Assembly (NCBI RefSeq): GCF_029227915.1
Contig: NC_079880.1
Coordinates: forward strand, 17,686,001-17,750,000
Direction: 5' to 3'
Source of the DNA: Hydractinia symbiolongicarpus
Taxonomy: Eukaryota > Cnidaria > Hydrozoa > Anthoathecata > Hydractiniidae
Length of the DNA: 64,000 bases
Made by a program: the position numbers and the translations under genes. Every line of letters begins with the position of its first letter. The stretch's first letter is position 1. The notes under the pieces were generated by a model. The model was given only the letters and a program-made list of their open reading frames with translations, had not been told where the DNA came from and did no database searches. Shown piece after piece: positions 44,723 through 54,989 of the stretch.

Positions 44723-47700
44723 ATGAGTTGGTTCAAAAATGCAATTAGTAAAATATATAATACCGTGTCAGCACCAGTAGCGGCAAATCGCGAAGCTCTT
44801 GTTAAACAACTAAGGAGCGTGCGGGATACCGTTAGTTACTATTATAACAAGGCCAGGGGTCAATTTTCAGGAACACCAACTATCCGCGATGAGGTTCAAC
44901 GGGTCACCATCGAAGATGAATACCAAGAAATTGAGGACCTCAAACACATGTTTGGGAAAGAATCTAAGCATGCCACCAATACGGAGGTGATCGAGGATAT
45001 TTAGAACATTTTTGATGATGACGCGAAAATGATAGAAGACGGAAACCGCATCAAAACATAGAGGTTTAATAATAACCTTAACCAGCCATTGACAGATACC
45101 ATTATGCGAAAAAGCACACCACACGCAGACATGCGTGTGAAGGTGGTATACAGCTTTAGCTGTGATATTTACAGAGGCGGTGGAGATGTGGCCAATTACC
45201 ACAAAACAAAGAGCTCCGGGTCACTCTTAAGCATGGCTGAAATAGAGGCTTTCATCGATGAATGTGAGATGAAACGCCTCGATCTGGAAGATGCCGAATT
45301 TTGGACGAAAGCCTATTTGCCACCAGAAAGGACTATCGAGACACCAGGAGCATATAAATGCAAAATAATATTCAAGCACGCACAAGTCAAGATAATTTTT
45401 ACGAGAGAACCCCTACTTGGATGTGGACCATTACCAGATTGGCTGCGCGGAAAAAGATGTATCTATGCCATGGATGGTGAAGATGTTAGAACGGACAATT
45501 TATGCTTCTGGAGGTGTCTAGCTGTAGGGGAGAGAGCGGATGTAAAAAGAGGGACAGAGTTCCTTACAAAGACGGCCCTCAAATTAGCTCGTGAGTACCA
45601 CGAGCAACCTAAATTAAAGAGGGAAGAGGTAAGGGCTACGAGGCTCGTGGACTTGGAAGGTATCGCCAAAAAATTCAAAATTAACATAAGAGTTTTTGAA
45701 CCAAAAACAAACACCGACAAGGCCCCATGGCGTCTCGTCTATGGCCACAATCAATACAAAAAGGGGTTGGACACAATTGACCTCGGCATGCTGCATGATC
45801 ATTGCTTTTATATCAAGAAACTGGATGTATTGACGCAGAATTGGGAATGCGAGGTTTGTACACAATGATTCAACAGATCGGAGAACCTCACACGACACAA
45901 ACAAAATGAATGCGAAGGTATCAAAACCAAGATCATTTGCAAAGGTGAAAAGATCGAACGGATGCAGAGTAGCTCTGAAAAGGTATTTTATCCCGATAAG
46001 GGTTTCAGTTACGCGGTATGCCAATGGATTGAAGCCATGTCAAATCAAACAGGTAGGCATATACATCATGCTCTTTGTGGGCATGGGGGAGAACGTGTGA
46101 TACGCGACGGCAGTAAGGCTGTATACAAGATTGATGGGTATGATCCTCAGACAAAAACAGTATACGAATACCACGGCTGCAAATGACATGGATGCCCATG
46201 TCAGCCTAATAGAACCAACGTGGATAAAAATAATTTTAATTTCACCAAATTTAAAGAGGATCACATTCGGAAACTCGGCTACAATAATGTCACTGCATGG
46301 GAGTGTGAAAATCCTCCCAAGGTTAAGAGGGTATTCAAGAAAGAATTTCGAGCATATTCCCACTTCAACGCCTTTGATTTCGAGGCTCTCCTTGCACCAT
46401 TGGACCAGCAGCAAACGTCCTATCTAAAATATATATCAGAGCATATACCCGTCAGCGTAGCCATTCACGATAGTCAACAAAAAACATCCAACATTTATGA
46501 TGAATGAAGACCCAAAGGTGCTTGTGCAAAAATTTGTTGAGCAACTGGAGCAGAGACAGATCCAGAGTGTTAAAGAAGTTGAAAAGATATATCCCAAGCC
46601 GGATGATTTCGATATGCTCCCGGAACAAACTCAAAATGCTTGGCACGAATGGGTAAATCAAGTGACAGTGATAGGTTTTAATAGTGGCAAGTACGATATT
46701 AACATGATAAAGCGGTATTTTGTCGAACGAATTGCGGATGATGATAATATCAAAGTAGCGAAAAAAGATAATGAATACATGATTCTAACCACCTCGAACT
46801 TCAAATTCATCGCTATCAAAAATTTCCTCGCACCAGACTTGAGTTATGAAAAATGGTGCAAGTCATTGGATTGCAATCTCAAAAGATTAGTGTTCCCGTA
46901 CGAATAGCTAACATGCTATGAAAAATTGAACCATGTGCTTTTTATAGCGCACTCAGTGGTAGAAACACACTCTCACCCGAAGATTACCAAGCTTTCCGGG
47001 ATGAGTTCTATAAAAGAGAATGCGTCACGATGCTGGATTGGTTAACCGAATACAATATGGCAGACGTAATACCATTTATCGAGGCCGTCGACAGGACCCG
47101 CAATACATACTACAGGGATGAGATTGACATTTTGAAGGATGCTGTGAGCATCCCGGGTGTGTCAATGTGGTATGTACTCAACAAATCCTTGCGGTTGAAC
47201 CCAGATAAAAAGCTTTATGCTTCAGGGGATTTCTGTAAGCATAAATGTGAGGCTCGTTGCACCAAAGCCCGATGCGAGTATTGTAAACAGGTTCAAAACG
47301 CTTGTACAATATGTACAAAGAACGAGGCTTATGAACTCCTGCAAACTGGCATGGTAGGTGGACCAGCTATTGTATTTTGCAGGTATCATGAGAATGATGT
47401 GACGGGTATTCGCTCACATATTTATACCGAGCCCAAAAAATGCAAGACTATACTTGGGTATGATGCCAATATGCTCTACCCAACCACACTACTGCAGGAC
47501 TTTCCTTGTGGTAAGGAGAAGGTAATAAAAATGGCAGACCCTGCCGAAAAAAATAGATGATCTGGTGCGAAACATTCTAGATGGATCGCTGTTCGGGTTT
47601 GCCCAAGTTGATATCGAAGTCCCCACCGAGCTGTACGACAAAAATTAGCGAAATGTCACCGTTATTTGTGGTCAAAGAGATATCCGATAAAGCCATTCCA

Positions 47701-48699
47701 GATCACATGCGGGCGTATTTGACCAAGACCGGACGAAAACGTATTCCGGGTACCAGGAAGCTGTTGGGAGTGATGAGAGCTAAGAAGATCCTGCTTTGTA
47801 CTGATCTGGTTAAATGGTACCTGGAGCATGGGTTGAAGATTACGGCTTGCTACCAGCTACTCAAGTACTCACGTGGTAAACCATTCGCTTGGTTTGCTGA
47901 GGAAATCGCGGATGCGCGTCGCCAAGCAGATAAAGACCCTGATACGCGCATCGCCGGCGATACTGCTAAATTAAAAGGGAACTCGTTTTATGGCAAAATG
48001 ATAGAGGACTTGGCGAGACATAACAATACTACATTTACAAAGGATGAAAAGGTAGTAGATGCGGCAATGAGGAGCCCATACCTGGAGGATCTTGAAGAAA
48101 TTGCAGACGCATATGAAGTAAGACGGAGTAAACAAGGCGTTTCCATTAATAGAGCGTACCAATGCGGTATATATGTATATCAATTGGCCAAGCTGCGGAT
48201 GCTCGAATTTTACTATGACTTTCTGGATAGGTACGTAGATCGACAAAACTATGAATATGTGTATATGGATACGGACTCCGCATATTTTGCAATCTCTGGA
48301 GATAACTTACGTGATGTTGTTCGTCCTGAATTAATCAAGCAGTACGATGAGGATGTTAAAAACTGGCTAGTCATCGATAAATATTCAAGCCGCACCGGAG
48401 GGCTGTTCAAAGAAGAATTCATCGATTCGAGGATGATTGCATTGACGGCAAAGTGTTATTTCGTCCAATGGTAAAGATGGCACTAAATTTTCCTGCAAAG
48501 GTATGTCCAAAAGACAAAATGAAATGACGTGGGATAGATATATGAAAGCACTGAAGGGAGATCTGGATAATGCAAAAAATCGGGGGTATATAACCAAGGC
48601 ATGGTGACGTATGAACAAAACAAGCTGGGTCTATCAGCGTTCTATGACAAAAGGGTAGTGTTCGAGGATGGTGTTTATACAAAGCCATTAGAATTATAA
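44723..48699 (+). pseudogene. Protein-primed-type family B DNA polymerase with large N-terminal extension
   Basis: One long gene of about 1,320 codons, broken by in-frame stops at 45002 (TAG), 45059 (TAG), 45866 (TGA) and 46184 (TGA) and by frameshifts near 46500, 46930, 47555 and 48595. Domains in order: MSWFKNAISKIYNTV leader; an OTU-like segment with TDNLCFWRCLA and HDHCFYI; a C2H2-type finger (CEVC ... HKQNEC); a Vsr/PD-(D/E)XK-like nuclease with IDGYDPQTKTVYEYHGC; exonuclease motifs FDFEAL and GFNSGKYDINM; a Cys-rich insert (CKHKCEARCTKARCEYC); polymerase motif A GYDANMLYP, motif B KLKGNSFYGK, motif C YMDTDSAYF and the KxY-like TAKCY. All polymerase catalytic residues survive. The OTU and nuclease calls are inference from motifs. 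Confidence 0.85.
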
Positions 48700-48702
48700 G
48701 TG

Positions 48703-49250
48703 ATGACTATTGTCCCAAAGTTTGTATATATTGATAGTATATACAACAAAGAAATGGAGGAGACCAAGTGCTGTACAAGCTGCAAAAAACCTTGTTCTTT
48801 TGATAATTTTAAGACCCAACGGAATGGCGAATGAACAAAATGGTGCATCAAATGCCTCGACGCTATGTAGGCGACAAGGGAACGCAATAAATGCCACATG
48901 GGAAACAGCATGGCCATTGTAAGGAATGCGATTTCCCTGGATATATGCATCACCTCATTCTAAATAGGATTCGCGTTGCTCTAAACAGAGACACTGAGAT
49001 AGCATCCACAGAGTACCTAGGGTGCGGTATCTGCACATTTATTGGGCATATCCAAGCTCAATTTAGAGATGGGATGTGCTGGGGAAACCGAGGTCAATGG
49101 GAATTTGATCACAAAATCCCTATTAAATATCAAGAAAATGGTGTTCCTCCTAGTAGGGAGATACAGCTCGCGCGGTTACATTATACCAACATGCAACCCA
49201 TGTGGAAAAATGAAAATCAGTCGAAAGGCTATCGATTCATATCAGAGTAA
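48703..49250 (+). pseudogene. HNH endonuclease with zinc-ribbon N-terminus
   Basis: Starts at an ATG three bases after the polymerase stop. The N-terminal part has paired cysteines (CCTSCKKPC ... CIKC) as in a treble-clef or zinc ribbon, then HGHCKECDFPGY. The nuclease part reads EYLGCGICTFIGHI, then WEFDHKIPIKY (the H of HNH), then LHYTNMQPMWKNENQSKG (N and H positions). Stops at 48832 and 48868 and a frameshift near 48895 split it; the nuclease half itself (48891-49250) is open. Such HNH proteins are frequent in large DNA viruses and could act in genome processing or homing. Confidence 0.7.
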
Positions 49251-49310
49251 TTTAGAGCTTTATCCAAAGGTGTTGTCTCGCGACACCTTTATACACAAAG
49301 CTGCAAATAA

Positions 49311-49892
49311 ATGGAGTTATTGTTACTGATATCTATACTCCTCCCATACGTAGTAATCATTGCTTGTTTCTATCGGTACAGACGTCTAATAAATATGACT
49401 CACAACTTAGCAGAAATATTCGATGTTGTAGATACACCAGCAGAAGTGTTTGAGCAAAAACCTATAGACAAACGTCAAGCTCTCAAGGATGCTCGAAAGT
49501 CAAAACCACACTTGCTGCCTAAAAAATGTACTGAGATGTTCATCGATAAACCCACGGGAGATGTAATCGAGAAAATATATGATCATTATATTCAAAGAGA
49601 GCTGGTGGAAAAGGGAGAAACAACAGCCAGAGCCATCAGCACTCACGCCCTTGGGCTATATAGCAAAGCTATCGGTAACCTCATACCACTTGATAGTTCT
49701 GAAGCCCTCCGTCATGACTTAGAAAATGATCCTATTATCAGGGAAAGCATGACTGATCTTGGAATCCTCGTTTATACAGCATTTGGCAAATTTTTAGCGC
49801 CCTTGCTCGTTGCCACGCATACAATTAATCACACAAAACTTTCACAGTCCATTGATAAAAAGGAAGAAATAGAGAAAGAAAAGAATGTTTGA
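49311..49892 (+). CDS. Hypothetical viral membrane protein, 193 aa
   Basis: An intact frame. Residues 3-21 (LLLLISILLPYVVIIACFY) form a strong N-terminal transmembrane anchor followed by arginines (RYRRLI). The rest is soluble and helical with KRQALKDARKSKPHLLPKK, and the tail is a Glu/Lys coil (KKEEIEKEKN). It overlaps the next gene by eight bases, typical of compact viral genomes. No family is recognised. Its lack of lesions contrasts with the polymerase. Confidence 0.65.
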   Translation: MELLLLISILLPYVVIIACFYRYRRLINMTHNLAEIFDVVDTPAEVFEQKPIDKRQALKDARKSKPHLLPKKCTEMFIDKPTGDVIEKIYDHYIQRELVEKGETTARAISTHALGLYSKAIGNLIPLDSSEALRHDLENDPIIRESMTDLGILVYTAFGKFLAPLLVATHTINHTKLSQSIDKKEEIEKEKNV

Positions 49893-50328
49893 CGAATTGG
49901 AAACAAGGCTTTTCGAAGAGATTGTCATTCCACCTCCGGAACTTGGCGACATAAGAGGAAATGTTTATACCCGACTACGGAAAATGTATATAGACACATC
50001 TTCCCACATCCTAGGCATTGGGATGAGCATTTCAGATGTGGATATTGGAGACGTTACTATTGACCCCAGCGATGGCGAATGTATGGCCAGCGTGTATTTT
50101 ACATTAAAACATGTTATTCCCAAACTGGGTCAAATCATATCACGCACCAAGGTGTAAAATCCTAATCCGGAGGTTATCTCCTTTGATAATTCAGACTATA
50201 AAACAGCAATCCGGTTTAATGGTGACGATGATGAATATGAGATTACACTATGTCAGTACATGGTTCGAACAACCAGCTGTTGTCTTCCATCAGACTTGTA
50301 TGTGTTGCCACAGGTCTGTCGTGGTTAG
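49885..50328 (+). pseudogene. Hypothetical viral protein, one in-frame stop
   Basis: Starts ATGTTTGACGAATTGG, overlapping the upstream gene. Reads MFDELETRLFEEIVIPPPEL ... ECMASVYFTLKHVIPKLGQI; a TAA at 50155 interrupts it, and the same frame goes on as NPEVISFDNSDYKTAIRFNG to a TAG at 50326. Full length would be 147 codons. No domain is recognised. Confidence 0.5.
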
Positions 50329-50665
50329 GGAAGTGCAAGAAGAGAGGGTAATACCAAAACCAGTGAAGCATCCTGGTAGAGTAGCACAAGGTCACAAATT
50401 GGCGGCACTGATAAAGAAGAGGAAGGAAGATCTGAAGCAACAAGAGGGTGCTGTAGAATCTACAGTCAGAACCTCTTCTGGAGTGAGTTCTGTACAGTCA
50501 GGCGTATACATTGGTGGACGCCTACTCGCGATCGCCTGTATCGGAGGTGTCATATATTTTATCCGTAAGAGACCCGCGGGTACCCAGCAGTTTCCTGAAA
50601 CGCATGCACCAATGGTTCAGCAAAAACATTCCAAGGAAGAGATTGATATTTTTCATAAGCAATGA
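50300..50665 (+). CDS. Small basic viral protein with C-terminal membrane segment
   Basis: The probable start is the ATG of MCCHRSVVVREVQEE, which overlaps the end of the preceding gene by 29 bases; an upstream in-frame ATG also exists. The middle is basic (HPGRVAQGHKLAALIKKRK), followed by a Ser-rich stretch and a transmembrane helix LLAIACIGGVIYFIRKR near the end. A basic domain plus a single C-terminal anchor recalls small virion membrane proteins of virophage-like elements, but I cannot name a family. Confidence 0.55.
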   Translation: MCCHRSVVVREVQEERVIPKPVKHPGRVAQGHKLAALIKKRKEDLKQQEGAVESTVRTSSGVSSVQSGVYIGGRLLAIACIGGVIYFIRKRPAGTQQFPETHAPMVQQKHSKEEIDIFHKQ

Positions 50666-50680
50666 GCCCTATAATAAAGC

Positions 50681-50923
50681 ATGAGCAGCAAAGAATATCA
50701 GAAAGAGGTTATAGATTCTTTATGGGAGTCCGTGAGATTAGTATCATATACTATCCTACTAGCGCTGGGTGCTAAAAAAGCATTGGGTGTTTCTCGACCA
50801 GGTGCGAAGATGGATCTGGAGGACGGTGTTAAATCGGCAGGATATATGACAGGAGCGATCTTATTCGATGACTATGCCATTAAACAAGGCTGGTATAAGC
50901 GTTCCATGATGCCTCCAAAATAA
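50681..50923 (+). CDS. Small hypothetical viral protein, 80 aa
   Basis: Intact; begins MSSKEYQKEVIDSLWESVRL and contains a hydrophobic VSYTILLALGAKKAL and a glycine-containing GYMTGAILFDDYAIKQGW segment, so probably membrane-associated. Sixteen bases separate it from the preceding gene. No family assigned. Confidence 0.55.
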   Translation: MSSKEYQKEVIDSLWESVRLVSYTILLALGAKKALGVSRPGAKMDLEDGVKSAGYMTGAILFDDYAIKQGWYKRSMMPPK

Positions 50924-50966
50924 AAAAGTTCAAGGTTGTGTTGTCTGTCCATTGCATACAACAAAT

Positions 50967-51512
50967 ATGAATGTTGTTAAAGAATCCCATACAGCAATCT
51001 TCGATAGCCCCACGAGCTGTGGCAAAACACAAAGAGTTCTCGATATTTTGGAGGGTTCTTACAGGGGTCATTTTCATAATATCGTTATACTCTGCCCTAC
51101 TTTCCGATGGAATAGGACTTACTTGAATAGATCCTCGCTGTGGCTCGATCCTTACGTGTTCCTAATTAATCCGAAGGGCCAGTTATTTGAATGGATCGAC
51201 GATATGATAGCCGATGAAAATCTCGATAAGCGACGACAGCCATTGCTCGAATTAGCCATTAGCGGGAGGCACAGGAAGCATTCGTTATGGCTCCTTACTC
51301 AGAGTTATACCGCTTTGCCTACAAATTTGAGACGGCAAAAGAAGCAGCTGTTTATGTGGTACCCTAGTGAGCGCTCCGATATGAAATTAATTGATGAAGA
51401 GACCAACCTTATCGATGATTGGGAAGCTATTAAGGCTCAACTCAAAAAGCCAAAGCACGCATGCTTGTATATTAGGTTGGAACATCCTCGAACTTGGTGT
51501 ATATTAAAATAA
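50967..51512 (+). CDS. A32-like DNA-packaging ATPase, probably internally deleted
   Basis: Walker A reads FDSPTSCGKTQ (the usual first Gly of the loop is Ser), followed by HFHNIVILCPTF, the second strand typical of A32/FtsK-HerA packaging ATPases. Walker B survives only as FEWIDDM; the hydrophobic strand that should precede the DD is missing, and the 181-aa length is short, so I infer an in-frame deletion of roughly 20 residues. Downstream are DKRRQPLLELAISGRH, SLWLLTQSYTALP (sensor-like Q) and an HPRTWCI end. The frame stays open upstream of this ATG to about 50922, so the true start is uncertain. Confidence 0.75.
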   Translation: MNVVKESHTAIFDSPTSCGKTQRVLDILEGSYRGHFHNIVILCPTFRWNRTYLNRSSLWLDPYVFLINPKGQLFEWIDDMIADENLDKRRQPLLELAISGRHRKHSLWLLTQSYTALPTNLRRQKKQLFMWYPSERSDMKLIDEETNLIDDWEAIKAQLKKPKHACLYIRLEHPRTWCILK

Positions 51513-51695
51513 ATGTCATATATCAGAACATTAAAAAGTCAATTGGAAAATTGTCACGAAGAAATGGATAGGATACCATATCTAGAGCGGAGTCTGGAAG
51601 CTCTTGACGAAGAAAGAATCCAGAGGAACACCGCATATTTTTTTCGGATTCATGTCTGTCCTAATGATCACCCTGGTTGGGCTATGTCATACTAA
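51513..51695 (+). CDS. Small coiled-coil hypothetical protein, 60 aa
   Basis: The ATG follows directly on the ATPase stop. MSYIRTLKSQLENCHEEMDR and LERSLEALDEERIQRN suggest a short coiled coil, ending in FFRIHVCPNDHPGWAMSY. It may be a truncated gene. No known family. Confidence 0.35.
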   Translation: MSYIRTLKSQLENCHEEMDRIPYLERSLEALDEERIQRNTAYFFRIHVCPNDHPGWAMSY

Positions 51696-51702
51696 ATAAA
51701 AA

Positions 51703-52434
51703 ATGTCTTGTCTTGTTGAATTTAACACATTACCCGCCGGAGCTATCGAAACTGTATTCCATGCGCAAAATCAGCCTATGTTCAAAAGAGCAGATATCGG
51801 GAGGTTCCTGGGAATTGCTAATATTGTAGAGGGATATCGATATATTCCAACCATTTCCCGTCATGAAATAGACCTGGTTAGTAAACAGGCCCTTGGGAAA
51901 ACTAAAAATCCTCACGATGCTTTCGTGACATTGGACGGTGCCTTGGAGATTTGTGCGCGCTCCAGGAAGCCTAAGGCTGTCGAGATTATGAAATGGTTAA
52001 CTAAAAAGGGCATCGAAAAATTACAAGAAACCATCGAAGAGCATCGTCAAGCTCTAGCAATGATCACTGATGACCTTCAAGAGCGAGAGAAACAGCTCGA
52101 TCTAACAGCATTGGAAATTGCGGGACTCCGCCAGAGATATGTACCACATGCCAATGATGCGAGTAAGGATAATGTTATTATGATTTTTCGCAAACATACA
52201 ACACCGGAAGACGATAAGTACCACCATCTTCCATATTAGTGCGCCCGTGTACAAAGACGTGGTATTTTAAAGAAAAAACGTTGGATCAGGCTTCAATATC
52301 CTGAATCTGAAGAAATCGTTGTTATTGCTAACGCAAATGGGATGCACGCGTTTAATAGGTTCGAAGAGGAAGGACATATGGAGCGATACATATGCCATTT
52401 TAGGTTGATTGATCTTACCCGCGATGATTTGTAA
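51703..52434 (+). pseudogene. Bro-N domain protein with in-frame stop
   Basis: The N-terminal half has the Bro-N pattern: IETVFHAQNQPMFKRADIGRFLGI, then HDAFVTLDGALEICARSRKPKAVEIMKWLTKKG. A coiled coil (LQEREKQLDLTALEIAGLRQ) follows, then a C-terminal domain VIMIFRKHTTPEDDKYH. A TAG at 52237 splits this from RWIRLQYPESEEIVVIANAN ... MHAFNRFEEEGHMERYICHF, which continues in the same frame to TAA. Bro-N proteins are DNA-binding proteins of large DNA viruses and phages, thought to act in regulation or replication. Confidence 0.75.
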
Positions 52435-52501
52435 GCCATAATCGCGAGAGTTGCCATTTATTTTGTAGACCCAAGGCCTACAAAAACAAATTTTGATACT
52501 C

Positions 52502-53782
52502 TTAATATTCTACTGAATGAGAACGACCCCCTAGGATATTCAATTGCGCATCCATCAAGAGATAGACGTAGCACCTAATATCTTCATTGCCATCCGCCTG
52601 TTTGGTAATATGCAACGTAATCCCATCACTAAGCCTTTGCAAAGGTCTACCACTTCCGTGCAACAATTCGTCGGTCGTTAATCTGAAGTCCACAAACAGC
52701 GAGTACCTCTCCGTTAGATATTGGCCAACAGTCATCATGCTATCATGCGATCCCAGCAACGCAGCCACTTGATCCATATGATCTTTCGGCAACATCGCGT
52801 GGGAAAAGAGCTGATTAGGCTCACCCTCGATAGTGATCTAGATTTTCTCGATCTTGGGGTTGTAGAATTTCTCGTTCATACCCGTATATGCCTTAACCAC
52901 CCCAGGGTCCTGGAACAATAAGAGCACACCTTTGAGAGACTTCGCCGGTGTGTCGATTTGCAAGTTGTAACTCATGTCAGCTTTCTTCATTGTTATAACC
53001 TTGCTTCTGAGTACACGCTCATATAGCAACGCAAACCGGGAATAACGGCTCATCATGGCACTTGCGAGGTCTTCGTTGGTCACTTTATCAAATTCCAAGC
53101 AGATGTTGGTGATCTTATAACCACTATCAGCTGGCTTGGCTGCCGTGTTTCCAGCAGCAGCCGTACCAGAATCTTTGATAACTTGGCCATAGGGAGAAAA
53201 ATGTAAAACAAACTGCAGCCTATCGTGTAAGCCTGCTTGGTAGAAGGGCAAGTCTCTAGTGAGTTCGAACATTTTCCCCAATGGTATGCAAAAGGTGTTG
53301 CCATACGCCACCACGATCGCTTTTTCCTCGTCATTCCCTACATGATCACTGGCTTTTACTTGGAGAGCTCTGATGGTGCCATCGTTCGGATTGATGCCTT
53401 CTAAAATTAGGTTGTTATCGCGCTCAAACTTTGGTAGCCATAGGTCCTTGTATGTTGCGAAGATATTATAATCGGCGATGTTTTGTAATTCATTGCCATT
53501 CAGGCTTATTCGAAGGTTTTCAACCAGGGCCTTACCGATGTTGCTGACGATGGTGCGTTTGGTATTGGTACCAGTCAATTCTAAGTCAAAGAGGAGCTTG
53601 AGAGAGCCTGGGAAAATTACATCATTCTGTCCCATGTTTGGTACATCGACATAAAGATCTTCATTCTGATTAATCGTTGATGGTACGTGAGAGACCTTGA
53701 CTCTTTGTTTTTTCCCTTTCATGCCGAGCATAGTTTTGACTTCCTTGTATGGATTTAGCTTATTTCCGAATATGTTAGACAT
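52502..53782 (-). pseudogene. Major capsid protein, double-jelly-roll type, one nonsense codon
   Basis: A 426-codon frame from ATG at 53782 with a single TAG at 52838-52840. Start MSNIFGNKLNPYKEVK; then an extended strand-rich stretch DLYVDVPNMGQNDVIFPGSL and KALVENLRISLNGNEL; TFCIPLGKMFELTRDLPFY in the middle; ITNICLEFDKVTNEDLA and the C-terminal LTERYSLFVDFRLTTDE ... YVYLLMDAQLNILGG. Length and strand pattern suit the double-jelly-roll capsids of Polintons and adintoviruses. It forms the icosahedral shell in relatives. It is divergent from, and only 32 bases from, the plus-strand gene at 53815, so a shared bidirectional promoter is likely. Confidence 0.75.
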
Positions 53783-53814
53783 GTTTATTTATACAGGTAC
53801 ATGGGTTGAAATAA

Positions 53815-54958
53815 ATGCCTCTAAATCCAGCGTTTGAACCAGATTTTAAGCCAGAGGAAGATATAGAAGACGAATCTGAAGAATTTAGTAGCGAGAGTGA
53901 GATCCTTCGACCAGAGCCTGATGTCAGCCTAACGCCAGGAGAACAGCAGGAAGGTGCGCGTAGGCGATTAGATGTAGGGTTGGGGGAACAGAATTTAGAG
54001 GAGACTGTCGACGATTTTTATGCTAAGCTTAGCGGGCATTTAGGATTTCTTTCAACCGATAAAAATTATTATTATTTTAGGGTCGATGAAGGTAAAAAGC
54101 TTGTTTTTAGGGCGGTTACGCTGGGGAGTAAAGAATATAAAGAGATAGCGCTTACGACTGCGACCGGTGAGCTAAGAACTATTACAGCTATAAAGACGGC
54201 CTTAGGACCTACGCGTCTGAAGGCCTTAGGTTTTGCCGACTATGTTACACCCAACAAGGGTAGTAGAAAGATGGCCCAGAAACTTATGAATGATATTGAT
54301 ACCATCAATGACAACCCTGGTGATATCGAAATGTTGCCGGTACTCGAGAATATTCTAGATGAAACAAAGAGTCTGATTGAGGATACTTCCTTTACCGAAG
54401 CCTTAGAGGAACGTGAAAGAAGGGGGTTTAAGCGCGATCTTTAGACTCTCAGCGATAAACTAAAGAGATTAAAGACAAAAGAAAGCTACACCAGGTGTAT
54501 CCGAGGAGCAACAAAAAATTTGGGATAAGGATATCCACAATAAACTGAAGGCAATTAAGGAGACCCTCATGAAAATAGCTGGAGATGACACATAGCTAAG
54601 GGAGAAGCTGACTATTCTCTTCAAAGAGCAAGGGATAACTATAGCGAGCATCGTTTCTGCTGTTGGATTGATGGTCTCTAGCATCGTCCTGGCGCTCACA
54701 GGTGGTAGTGGGGCAGCAGGAGCTGGTGCTAGAGGAAGTAGTGGCAAAGGGTTTGTTAGACTCGGAAAATTCCTCAAATATTTGGCAGGTAAGGCGGGGG
54801 CAGCTCTTTCTGGAATCATTGGCAGCGTGGTGTCGTTCTTTTTCAGAGTTGCAGCGAGAGTTGTCGAATTCGCAGCAAAGCACTTGTATATGGCTTTGGC
54901 TGCCACCGTGGGTATTGTTGTTGCGTATGTAAGTAACAGGAGGAGTAAGAATCGATGA
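53815..54958 (+). pseudogene. Viral acidic/glycine-rich membrane protein, broken
   Basis: Three collinear segments of one gene. 53815-54444 is an acidic N-terminus (EEDIEDESEEFSSESEI) followed by a globular part (NYYYFRVDEGKKLVFRAVTLG). After a TAG at 54442 and a frameshift near 54490 comes EEQQKIWDKDIHNKLKAIKE, then a TAG at 54593, then LTILFKEQGITIASIVSAVG, a Gly/Ala-rich LALTGGSGAAGAGARGSSG linker and three hydrophobic helices ending YMALAATVGIVVAYVSNRR. The order suggests a virion membrane or assembly protein. No family name can be given. Confidence 0.6.
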
Positions 54959-54989
54959 AGAGTCTAGTATGTTGTTCAACACATTAGAC

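Noticed and set aside
48385-48953. Several minus-strand ORFs over the polymerase end and HNH gene
   Set aside because: Antisense shadows of clearly coding plus-strand sequence.
54469-54982. Minus-strand Ala/Pro-rich ORFs (145 and 128 aa)
   Set aside because: Reverse translation of the Gly/Ala-rich viral membrane protein; the plus strand has the coherent domain order.
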